Source of the DNA: Perkinsus chesapeaki
Lineage: Eukaryota; Perkinsozoa; Perkinsida; Perkinsidae
Assembly: GCA_013115145.1 (NCBI GenBank)
Contig: JAAPAO010000155.1
Span: 1-60,237, forward strand
Reading direction: 5' to 3'
DNA: 60,237 bases
Of the stretch, positions 45,297-54,661 are shown piece by piece. Under the pieces are notes generated by a model, which saw only the letters and a program-made list of their open reading frames with translations, did not search any database and was not told the origin of the DNA. Each line of letters starts with the position of its first letter. Positions within the stretch are counted from its first letter, which is position 1. The translations under genes were made by a program, and so were the position numbers.

Positions 45297-46045
45297 CTGA
45301 GAAAAAATTATCATTTTGGAGAACTATGAGCAAATCATTCGAGAAGGTAACCAATATAATTGCCACTCGGCCACTGTGGGCGAGCTACTCTACACACGGA
45401 GGAGCCAATGCGAGACTTGAATTTATAGTCATTTTATAACAGTAATAGTAATATAATTGATCACTCCTCACAATCCAGCAATAATGGTGCATGCAATTCA
45501 AAATAAAAACCCAAAACCCAAAACCCAAACCCTAGATTTCGATAGCTGAACACAATGTGCTCTCTTCTGCCCTAGTATTACCCGTTCTATCGGCCTCGTT
45601 GTGGTGGAGGGATCAATCACCGATGAAGCCTGAGAAAATGAGCGCCAAGTTTAACCACATATTAGTAAACCATGCTCCTCAACAAAATAGAATAATCTTC
45701 ACCAAAAGTCTATAGAAGTTTCCGATCGCATAATACCGTCCAGCCGGGAATATCCAATTTGTAATCTCGCAGCTGCCTCAATGCTCAGACACTCATGATT
45801 TAATGAATCTTATGTAGCTGTGCGCATTTCTACCAAACTGTGTAGTTACGTGCAGGAAAGTAGGTTCTCTGGGACTGTCCAATAGACCTCTGTTCCGACT
45901 TTCACTTGCACTCCCAGCAGCGCCTCTTATATGTTAAATCCAAGCCTAGAAGCGCTTCTCAACTTTAGGAGAGCTCCATTGAATACCCTGTCTACGTGTA
46001 ATCTATTTATATAAAATATCTAAGTCCCATTATTCTCACCATTAG

Positions 46046-46440
46046 TTACACAAACTGCCTCAACAAACCGTGAGACTCTACAAGGCGTTCGTGACGTAAA
46101 ATCATCCCCGGCAGAAACAAATCAGATAGATGAGAAGTTACATCCTCCCCCCAAACAATAAAAGATACTTTTCCTACATTTGTAAAACCCTTAAGAGTAT
46201 CACAATTTCCCATGTCACTCCATTCCACTATGCTTGTTGCTACTTACTAATAATCAATACACTATTACAATGATAACAACTACTTAATTACACTACCGCC
46301 CCGCGTGCCCCACACCATTCAACTCTGTCCACATACCCCCTTCTCACCCTCTCATCAACCGCCTTCGTAGTAGTTCTCGGTCTAACTGTAGTAACTTGCT
46401 CAATAACCGTCGGCTTTCGTGGAGTCACAAAGTCGTCAAC
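46046..46440 (-). CDS. Mosaic-gene exons: phase-0 Thr linker (46348-46440) and split helical module
   Basis: The 93-nt exon (VDDFVTPRKPTVIEQVTTV then RPRTTTKAVDER) has a TACAG acceptor and GTGAGA donor and is phase 0 at both ends. Downstream, EWSDMGNCDTLKGFTN and, after a probable intron, RFVEAVCVTN make up the two halves of the helical module. Borders of the second part are approximate. Confidence 0.5.
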
Positions 46441-46517
46441 CTGTAAAACATCCGGTCCATTTTCGCGCCGACAATCCGCCCAAGTCGAACCCATACCAAA
46501 TCGTCCATTAAATTCAC

Positions 46518-46671
46518 TTTCTCAAACAGCCTGGCGAATCTATCCTTGTCATAATATCTTGATGAACTTTCGCGCTCGCCCTGGTAATCGATTTCATCTT
46601 CACTGGCAGCCTCGCTACACGGGCATTGACTGCAGCAGCAAGAGCCACCGCATCCACCACAGCCAGATAGA
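46518..46671 (-). CDS. Mosaic-gene exon: Gly/Cys-rich
   Basis: After a TTTTTCAG acceptor the exon encodes SGCGGCGGSCCCSQCPC followed by an acidic-basic segment (SEAASEDEIDYQGERESSSR) and ends FARLFEK at GTGAAT. It parallels the Gly/Cys exon at 38805-38982. The preceding exon ends SCCCIFNLDQ at GTAAGC. Confidence 0.55.
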
Positions 46672-47029
46672 CTGAAAAATCTTCACAGTGCGCAAAGATA
46701 CTTTCGAAACAGCGAAGCTTACTTGATCGAGATTGAAAATGCAGCAACAGCTGCGAAGGTGTGGTGAAAAGTCACGCGCATCAAAAAGGGGCCTAACTGA
46801 ACTTTTCCCACTTGTAAAATTCCCTCCGAAAAAAACGTTCAACTTTTAATTTCCGGGGGACAGCTTACCGCCCCCTGCAATCGAAAGTATTAAACAACAG
46901 TTACGGTTTCCCGAGAGTGTTTGCCGAATGAGCCTAGATGAGGAGGCTGCTGCCAGCTCCAAAATGGTCATGAAAATATCTTCCCTGCCGGAACGCCAAA
47001 CATCAGCACCATCCTTCGAGACCAGCAGT

Positions 47030-47288
47030 GTTGCCAATAAGATTCATTATCAACGGTTGCCAATAAGATTCATTATCAACGGTTGCCAGTAAAATTCATT
47101 ATCAACGGTTGCCAATAAGATTCATTATCAACGGTTGCCAGTAAGATTCATTATCAACGGTTGCCAATAAGATTCATTATCAACGGTTGCCAATAAGATT
47201 CATTATCAACGGTTGCCAATAAGATTCATTATCAACGGTTGCCAATAATATTCATTATCAACGGTTGCCAATAAGATTCATTATCAAC
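47030..47288. repeat. 26-nt tandem repeat, 10 copies
   Basis: Ten units containing CAATAAGATTCATTATCAAC with only scattered point changes (for example CAGTAAAATT in one copy). It lies between mosaic-gene exons. Non-coding; a minisatellite likely to vary in length. Confidence 0.95.
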
Positions 47289-48185
47289 GGTTTGACATCC
47301 TATATGATACAGAGAACTTATTCCGAACCCTCCACTTGCCGAGAATCACAAGCGCAACAATCGGTTGTCATAACACTCCACATCAGCTGCCATCTATTCA
47401 ACACTTCCCTTCTTCGTTCTCATCAAATCGTAGCGCGGAAAAATCAGAAATCTCAATTAATATTCAATATTATAATTACTAAGGATGGCTATTTAAAATT
47501 ATCAACGTTGAGCAATACCTCCTCCCGTCGCCAGTTTAACAGAAAGTTTATTAGGAGACCGCCCCAAGTGCCTTTCTATCCATGCAGTTTTTACCGCCTA
47601 ATAAGCAACTTTCTATAAAGTGGAATCCTAACCCCTGACTGGTTCTCCTCTCCACTATCTCTAGTGTTCATTGAGTAACACAAAGTTCTGTCCCCATAAC
47701 ACAGACGTATCTTACCGTTTCACCCGGCATAACATGGATAATGTCGCACTGTGAAGATTCTATCTATACATGAAGCATCTTCTTATCGTTCTTAACCACC
47801 ATAAGATTATCGTCTTCATCCTGAAACCATGAAATAGATTTAAACGACGAGGCGAAAACGGAAATCTAGCTCCTGTCGAATGACTTCAAGAGGGATTTAC
47901 CAACCCCTATATGACAAACTTCAACAGGATCTGGCTTATACTCGGGTGCCCCATTTATCAGCCATATTCTCGTTTAAGTTCTCATCTTGACATACTATTA
48001 ATTCATTATTGATAAATAATGATGAATCTCTATCATTTGTTCTATTTTATTGCTACATATTAATATCTATTACTAACTATATATAATCACAATTTGACCT
48101 GTACATTCTCCTATAGCCGATCTAGATCGATCCATATAAGTTGCACCCACGCGTAATGCCAGTTGAGCAGGCCTGTACGTCCTAT
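47289..48185. other. AT-rich stretch in the exon array
   Basis: AT-rich, particularly 47990-48080. A + strand ORF at 47265-47618 starts in the repeat and looks like chance. No exon was supported. Confidence 0.35.
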
Positions 48186-48490
48186 TTATCTTTCAGTCAT
48201 ATTAAATACGTAATTCCTACGCTTCTCTGACCCATACCGCTCTCGCCATTTAACCCCTTGAATTGCAGCACGTACCTCTAGTCCCTCAGACACCTTATAG
48301 CTGTATGTCCGCGATTTCCTGTTTCCCACCGGACCGTCCATTTCCAGTATCATCTTTCCCAATCTTTCTTTGCCAGATGAGTCAATGGCTTCCTGCTGCT
48401 CTTCTAGTTCAGCCAGGCGAGTGCCATCTACAAGATGCCCCTCCGGTGGGCTCGGCATATGCTTGTGATTGCAGCAGCAACCACAACCAC
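48186..48490 (-). CDS. Mosaic-gene exon: short Gly/Cys cluster plus beta segment
   Basis: Encodes GCGCCCNHKHMPSPPEGHLV, an acidic helix (RLAELEEQQEAIDSSGKERL) and GKMILEMDGPVGNRKSRTYS then YKVSEGLEVRAAIQGVKWRE. The last part aligns with the beta segment of 36442-36894 (YKLVVSGSL..FRIEKVTFPIRW). It is the most upstream member of the array that I recognise. Confidence 0.5.
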
Positions 48491-49866
48491 TTAACCTGGA
48501 GTCAAAGATATGCTTTCATTACCATCTTCACGTTATTCTTTTCATGAAAAAAGAATTCATTCATATTCATTTCATCTGTTATTCCTTCATGAAGCAGAGA
48601 GACTAATCATTTTTATCTGTTGTAAACATTTTTCACAGTTGCCTTGTGTCCCCAGTAGCGCCAAGTAGATCATCACAACAATTCCGACGAAGCGCCCGTC
48701 ACAGGTTCTCAAAGCTGGAAGTCAGAGAGTCGTATAGGAGGGCCAAACGGAAGTGTCCCAGAAGGAGTGTATTTGATCTCGATTTGAGACTCTCAAACAT
48801 CTCTTTAATCAGAAAATTCGTATTATACCTGCGCAATACGAAACATCCTCGACACTCGTGGTGCTAGATAATCCAATGCTAACTGGCAGTCCTAATGAAA
48901 GTCTATTATAAAAACACTACCATCAGAAAGTCTGTCGGCATGGCATGTAGCTTTTATATCTTTTTTGATACATAAATCGAACTAGGAAAACGCTCCAGGA
49001 AAGATGTGAAAGGTACGCCAATAACCTCGCATAAGCTACTACTAGCAGCTTCACGTCCTCAAAGGACTACTCCTGGAATTGCCGCGTTCGTCCTCGAGCA
49101 TTTCATAAGAGCGACAAAATCCTCGATATTTATCTCACGGCGCAAATACAGTCTCACTTAGCCAAGGACACTGTGGAGGCATACACTAGTTAGTTTGACA
49201 AATGCATGGTTTCTATGTCGCCAAGGCAGTCCCAATGTTCATTAAACCAATTCCGAGATTCAGAATCGATTCCAGCATCGCATTTTACGTGTAAAAAGCA
49301 GTTCTGGAATCGATTCTGAATTTCAAAATCGGTTTATTGAACGATCCTACTTACATGAACGGTATCAATGCGGTTAGAAGCAATGATAAAATATAAGTAA
49401 GATTGAATGACATAGTAGAGGGGCCTGATAAAACTGTAAGAGAATACCACTAAACTATTTCAAGTGTAAAAATTCATCAACCTCCACAAAGCTTATTAAC
49501 GCATTACGAATCTTTGCTTGTATATTTAACAAGCTTCATTGATTCTATAATTAATATGTATCATACCAATATTAACATGGAGCTCCAGGATCGACTATAG
49601 AGTCGTAATTTAGGTGTGAAATGCTGAAGATTATAAAGTCAACGCAGCTTTGCAGCGGCGAAAATCAACGTCTAGCGGGGCAGATGCTCGACGATCAAAT
49701 TGCTCTGATGAAAATGGTAGACGTGTATCGCTTCGCTCCGCTCATAGTTCAGTCGCGCGCCACGAAATGCAGTGCGGGGTTTGTCAAAAGTAGGGGGCGG
49801 TGTAATATCGGAATACATGTTTTTTCAAGTTCTCCTCCTCTCTTAGTTCGGTCTTTGTTGTTGGAT
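48491..49866. other. Intergenic with a strong foldback hairpin
   Basis: No gene is supported. A 106-nt near-palindrome lies at 49237-49342. The region separates the - strand array from + strand genes and may hold divergent promoters. Confidence 0.4.
49237..49342. repeat. Long hairpin, 52-nt arms with 2-nt loop
   Basis: The arms (49237-49288 and 49291-49342) are mostly complementary. The best part is ATTCAGAATCGATTCCAG paired with its exact complement, and the tip is TTTTAC-GT-GTAAAA. Candidate small-RNA precursor or foldback element. Confidence 0.8.
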
Positions 49867-51088
49867 ATGCCAAAGTATTTCTGCGAGTATTGTGATATCT
49901 TCCTGGCTCATAGCAGCTTCTTTGGAAGGAAACAACATTCTACAGGACGGAAGCATATTCAAAATAAGATCGAGTATGCGCAACTTAACCTATTTTGTAT
50001 CTTACCCGCTCAACCTAAGGATACCTTTCAGTTACTACACCGAGCAGATGAAGGAAAAGGGAGTAGGCGTTCCTAATTACGATGATCAACCCGAGGCTAA
50101 GGGTACTACGGGGCCTATTAAAAAATTAATGTCGATTTTCACGAGCCAGGAAGCTTTCGAGTCTCAGTCAGTTGCTCAGCCAAACTTCATGTGTCAATAC
50201 TGAAATACATCAGCTCATCATAAAACCTAGGAAGGATGCTATTGACTGCCGTACAAGACAATGCTGTTTTCGTATTAACGTACTTTACCCTAGAGTTATA
50301 GATTGAAGATATTATTGTGATGCTACCGGCAAACAGCCTTTTGGTAGCGACCATTTACACAGGGAAGCCGTTAATATCCCCTTTTTCTAATAAAGGCTTT
50401 GGGAAGAACCTTCATTTATCACTCCGACTCGATATGCTTGTCCCACGGAGGCCAGTAGATGGCACGATACTGCCGTATACTCCGGGACATGATAACGTGC
50501 ATAAATCCGCTGTGTTAGTTATCACACCAGAGCAGGCTTTGCTACGTTGTTGTATACAATTGTCTTACTTCTGCAGCCCTCGGTCCTGTGACTTATCCTT
50601 CCGCTGTGCCCCCGCTTGGAGGTGTACATCCGTATGCTCCGCCATTCGCTGGAAAGGGATTTGGAAAGGGCAAAGGAATGTTCTTCGGCAAAGGATTTGG
50701 TAAGAAGTTGGTATACCAGTATTCGGTCGATCTCCTATATACTATAGGAGATTAATCAAAAATCAATTCTGGCTCTTCGATGAGCGCATTCGGAAACTTA
50801 TCGGATCTCTATTCAAATTTACAGTCCCGAAATTATATGAAGTTAAGGGAAAAGCCAGCTTGTAGTAGTTAGTGATAATAGAAGGGAATACGTATCATAT
50901 AGTAAAAAGTGACATTCTTTCTCGTTCGGAGCCATTACCTTTTCGGACAGGAATTCCTCATCTAGATTCTTACCATTTCCGGCTTCGCAATACTATTGTA
51001 TGTTCTTTCTCATTTCTCAGGTCTTCCTATGATGGGCAAGGGTCTACCAATGCCACCTCCGCCGGGGTTCGGTGGTCGACCGATGTAA
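49867..51088 (+). CDS. U1 small nuclear ribonucleoprotein C (U1-C)
   Basis: Start ATG 49867: [30 protein letters not shown] is the U1-C type C2H2 zinc finger (Cys6, Cys9, His pair). Exon 1 is 49867-49973. After a GT-AG intron, exon 2 from 50032 restores [11 protein letters not shown], the conserved helix after the finger. Later exons carry the Pro/Gly/Met tail: [36 protein letters not shown] (~50579-50699) and [22 protein letters not shown], with stop TAA at 51088. U1-C helps U1 snRNP recognise 5' splice sites in the nucleus. One or two middle exons between ~50103 and 50578 are unresolved. Confidence 0.88.
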
Positions 51089-51154
51089 ACGTATCATCTC
51101 TGGAGAGTTTGACGATGTCCTTGATAACGTTTTGAGTTTTAGTGCTCTGTAATA

Positions 51155-51715
51155 GTGTCCAGTTTTAAGCCTATGGTAGCAGCTCCATCACGGAGAGGTT
51201 CGGAAGCGTTAAGTCGGTTAGTGCGGAAGGTGGAGGAGTTGGAGGTAACTGCTGAGAAATGGAGAAGGCAAAGGCAGGCCGAAGAGGAGATCGCTAAGGA
51301 ATTAGCAACACTAAATACGGTACTAGTGGCAGTGTCCGGTCGAAATGGGGAGGTTGAGAGTATCGCTTGGGCTCTATTATGGTCGCAGTTAAGCGTTATA
51401 GGGAATACACTCTTCATTGACGATACAGATTTAACTGTAACTTCCTTTGCTTTCATCTGATTATATTACGAGAGCAAGTAAAGGCGCCCACATTAGGAGG
51501 ATCTCACGCTGCTTCTGTGACCATACTAGGCCAGATTGGGAGTGATACTCTGTGCCAATCCTTGCGAGAGGTCCTACAAACATTCTGCCGCGTGTGCGGA
51601 GAATCTTACTGTTGTTTTACCCTTAATAGACGGTTCAAATTTCAGCGTCCAATACGAACTGGTTATTGAGGTTACTGAGAAGTCGGCTCGGGAACGCTGC
51701 CGAATTATTTTGTAA
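51155..51715 (+). CDS. Hypothetical coiled-coil protein, several exons
   Basis: The first part (MVAAPSRRGSEALSRLVRKV from 51173) continues into a charged coiled coil (EELEVTAEKWRRQRQAEEEI). Later pieces read TLGGSHAASVTILGQIGSDT and ENLTVVLPLIDGSNFSVQYE, LVIEVTEKSARERCRIIL, ending at TAA ~51713-51715. The exon joins are not settled. I recognise no family. It begins within 100 nt of the U1-C stop, so the genes are tightly packed. Confidence 0.45.
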
Positions 51716-51966
51716 TACACACCATAGTCTGGGCCGTGAAATACAGCCTTCCAAATATTAATATAATATCGCGGTTTTTCGAAAATTCTAGTCTGTATTG
51801 GCTGCTCACTGGTGATTCAAACTAGATTGTGATCATCTTTCTAAGGAAAGCAATAGATATGGAAACCTCCGACTCATAACTCCTGCGCATTTCCTGTGAC
51901 GGTCTGACAGTCGTCGCATTCAATCTGAGTTTTATGAATCTTTATAGTGCGCTTTAACTCTTAGAT

Positions 51967-52326
51967 GCCATCTATGCCGAGTCATCTCAATTCGGGAAGG
52001 TGTTGGGGTTTGGGTCGACGGCGGTCTACTGCCGAGGCTGCATTGTTTGATTTGGATGAATTCGGCTCTGATGAAGGCGTCACCACGGACGATGATTATT
52101 CAGAGTAGTAACGGGAAATCTTCACGGTGCGTCGGCGCTCCTCGAATCCTGATAAGGCTCCTACGGGAGTGAAGGTACTAGGCAGCTTAGGGGAAGGGAA
52201 ATCTCGTTTTCACCAGCAGTGGCGGAAAAGGTACAGGCCGTATCGACTTGCGCAGAATGCGTTCTTTTGGGGGAATATGATAATATAAAAACTGGGCAGT
52301 ACAGATTTGTTGGAGAAAAGCTAAGG
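51967..52326 (+). CDS. Hypothetical small protein, probably two exons
   Basis: Starts MPSMPSHLNSGRCWGLGRRR and continues to an acidic segment (FDLDEFGSDEGVTTDDDYSE). A later open stretch, REISFSPAVAEKVQAVSTCA then ECVLLGEYDNIKTGQYRFVG, ends KLRSML-stop near 52326. Joining them needs an intron near 52110-52180. No domain known. Confidence 0.35.
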
Positions 52327-52490
52327 TCTATGTTATAATATGGGATCTTCGAATCCCTTTTTGCCGAGGGTATCTGTCTGAATGTGGAAATTATATTTTA
52401 TTGATGTCATAGTTGTTATACTTTTATTATGTATATATGTCAGTAATAGAGTAGACTAGCTGTTAATAAATTGCGATACCACTTTGTTAG

Positions 52491-53098
52491 TGCGGAGTTC
52501 GATAGTAGCGACGAGCAGCTTGATGGGGAGGAGGAGGAGGGGCCGTCCAGCGCTTCGCCTTGGTATGGGGTGACGCCGAGGTCACAGCGGCTCACCACCG
52601 GCAATAGGACTTATTTTGACCTTTTTGGGTTGGACGAGGAGGACCATTTAATAGAAGTTGAGAGATTGCGAAAGGTAATAGGCAAATAAGAGGGAAAACG
52701 TAGGCTGTATAGGAGGATGATGGCTATATATCATCTTAATATTTTTACCTTCATTCTTATATGGTCCAATTATTTCCGGAATAAGTGATGATATTGAAGA
52801 TAATATCTATCGTTCGACGACTATGGTTTCATGGCAAACAGCGTCGTCCTTTGTTCAGGTCTCTTTGGGAAATGCCCCTCCATCTGGCGCGGCTGTTCTT
52901 AGTGGTTCAGCAGCTGCACCAAAAGTATGTGTTGCGAACGATGATGTTGATGAGTGGTATAGTAGCCAATACTCACTAGAAGCTGAAGGTAATATGAGAG
53001 CAGAGGTAGTTCGAAAGTCGGATCTGTCAAGTATGCAGCGAGGGAAAAGCTACACGTCGTTTGGTATCACTCAAAAGTATCGTATTAGGCACCACTGA
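52491..53098 (+). CDS. Exons of an unrecognised + strand gene
   Basis: An exon between a TTGTTAG acceptor and a GTAATA donor encodes AEFDSSDEQLDGEEEEGPSS, then ASPWYGVTPRSQRLTTGNRT and FDLFGLDEEDHLIEVERLRK. A second stretch (~52823-52928) gives VSLGNAPPSGAAVLSGSAAA before GTATGT. The protein is acidic and low-complexity; I cannot assign a function or prove that these exons belong together. Confidence 0.35.
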
Positions 53099-53426
53099 TA
53101 CAGTCCTGCATTTCTCTCAATAGGTGTTAAATGATCGTGGGGAGAAATGCAGTTAAGTGAAATCTCGGTGGTGTGGTAACAGGCTCAATTAGATATTCAC
53201 ACTGTGGTTATCAGTCATGAGTTGAGGAAGCAATGTAATGTAATGAGAATACATCGCTCAGAGGTCGGAAAGTGCTATTGAGAATTTGGTGGGGAATAAG
53301 GTCACCGGTAGTGGCTTTTGTGCCATTCAACAACGTTGTTGTGTGCATATACAGTGTGTTCGATTTTGATAGTCCACAACAGAGGAATGTTATAATTTCA
53401 GCGACTAGGAACATGAAACTTGTAAG

Positions 53427-54360
53427 ATGATGAGTCCTAAGCATGACAAAACAATTTATGCATACTGTTATAATCGATCACGAACCGTTAAAGAGTTAGG
53501 GCAAGCGACATTTTTTACACCTCTGCTCGCTGTAGTATTCCGTTGCCTATTAGGGGGTGTATGGTATCGAGATCCCCTCGCCATTAGCAAGTATAGGCGT
53601 AATATTGAGGAGTGGAGGGACTGGGATAGAAAGGTCATATTAATGTGCTTGATTACCCGTAGTTGGGGGGTAGGTGCAATTGCAGCGATTGCAGGCCATA
53701 ATGCAGGCGGGTAGCGCTAAGAAAGGGATTCTAGCTCGGCAGAGGGAAGAGGAACGGGAAGAGAAAGCGGAAGAAAAACGGCTTAAAATGATCGAGGAGA
53801 AGAAAAAAATTGAGGCGGAAAAAAGAAAAGCTGAAGATGCGCAAAAGTAATTTTACCGGAAAATTTCAAAATATTGTTTGTCATGAATCAGGGCTGCCGC
53901 TGAGGTTCCGGTACAGTCACCGAAAAAGATAGCGGCTCCAGCGCAGCAACCACTAACGCCAGATTTCGCGCGCCAGGAAATTGCTGAGAAACCGGTCCCG
54001 GTTGCAGTGAAGGTTGAAAAAGCTGAGACGCTCGCCTCAACTGGATTGAAGGCGCTGACGGACTTCACTGACATTTGGGGAAGGAAGGCACAATTATCTA
54101 AGAAATATCGACCTGCTTGGAAGGAAATATGTAAGATGATTGTTTGACAGGAGGAGTTTGGTATAGGCGGCCGGGCGTTGGTAGTGCTGTTTTGCGAACA
54201 GCAGGGGGAATTAATGGAAGGATTTGGATATTTAGTATGTAGTTGGCGTGCGTCAACCCTGGCAGTTGCGCAAGATCTTGCTCAGAATTTAGTACCCCCG
54301 AAAACGCCTTTCCTGTGGACGCGAGCGAGTTGTGAATAATAAGCCAAGAATATTCGGTGG
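53427..54360 (+). CDS. Unrecognised gene with membrane-like part and Lys/Glu-rich coiled coil
   Basis: An ORF at 53427-53714 has two hydrophobic stretches. ATG 53701 opens MQAGSAKKGILARQREEERE, a strongly charged helix (EEKAEEKRLKMIEEKKKIEA), which splices at GTAATT into AAEVPVQSPKKIAAPAQQPL and LTDFTDIWGRKAQLSKKYRP. After a likely 36-nt intron it continues GRALVVLFCEQQGELMEGFG. The Pro/Ala/Lys region between helices resembles linker regions of organelle-complex subunits. Function unknown; the relation of the first ORF to the second is not certain. Confidence 0.4.
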
Positions 54361-54661
54361 CCATGTGGGGTATCGTATGCTCACATTAGAAATGCACTTT
54401 CTAGTTCTTGTTGGTCTAGAGATGAAATATTGATCATATCTTCGCACTATGAATATTTTCCCGAGAAACTATTAGAGTTGCACATAAAGTATCTTTCCGA
54501 TCCAAAAAAGAGAATATAAACAGGTTTTGACTTTCTGGGAAATCTTTTAAGGGAGCTGATAGCTTATTCAACTCATTAGTCCTTTTCGGGCGGTTAGTCT
54601 CACAACCTTATCACCCGCGACGAACCACTGTTAATAGCTCACATTGAGATTTTGCAATCAA

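Noticed and set aside
54120-54160. In-frame TGA in the 53701 coiled-coil gene as possible selenocysteine or readthrough
   Set aside because: A 36-nt GT-AG intron (GTAAGATG...GGTATAG) removes the TGA and keeps the frame, so no recoding is needed.
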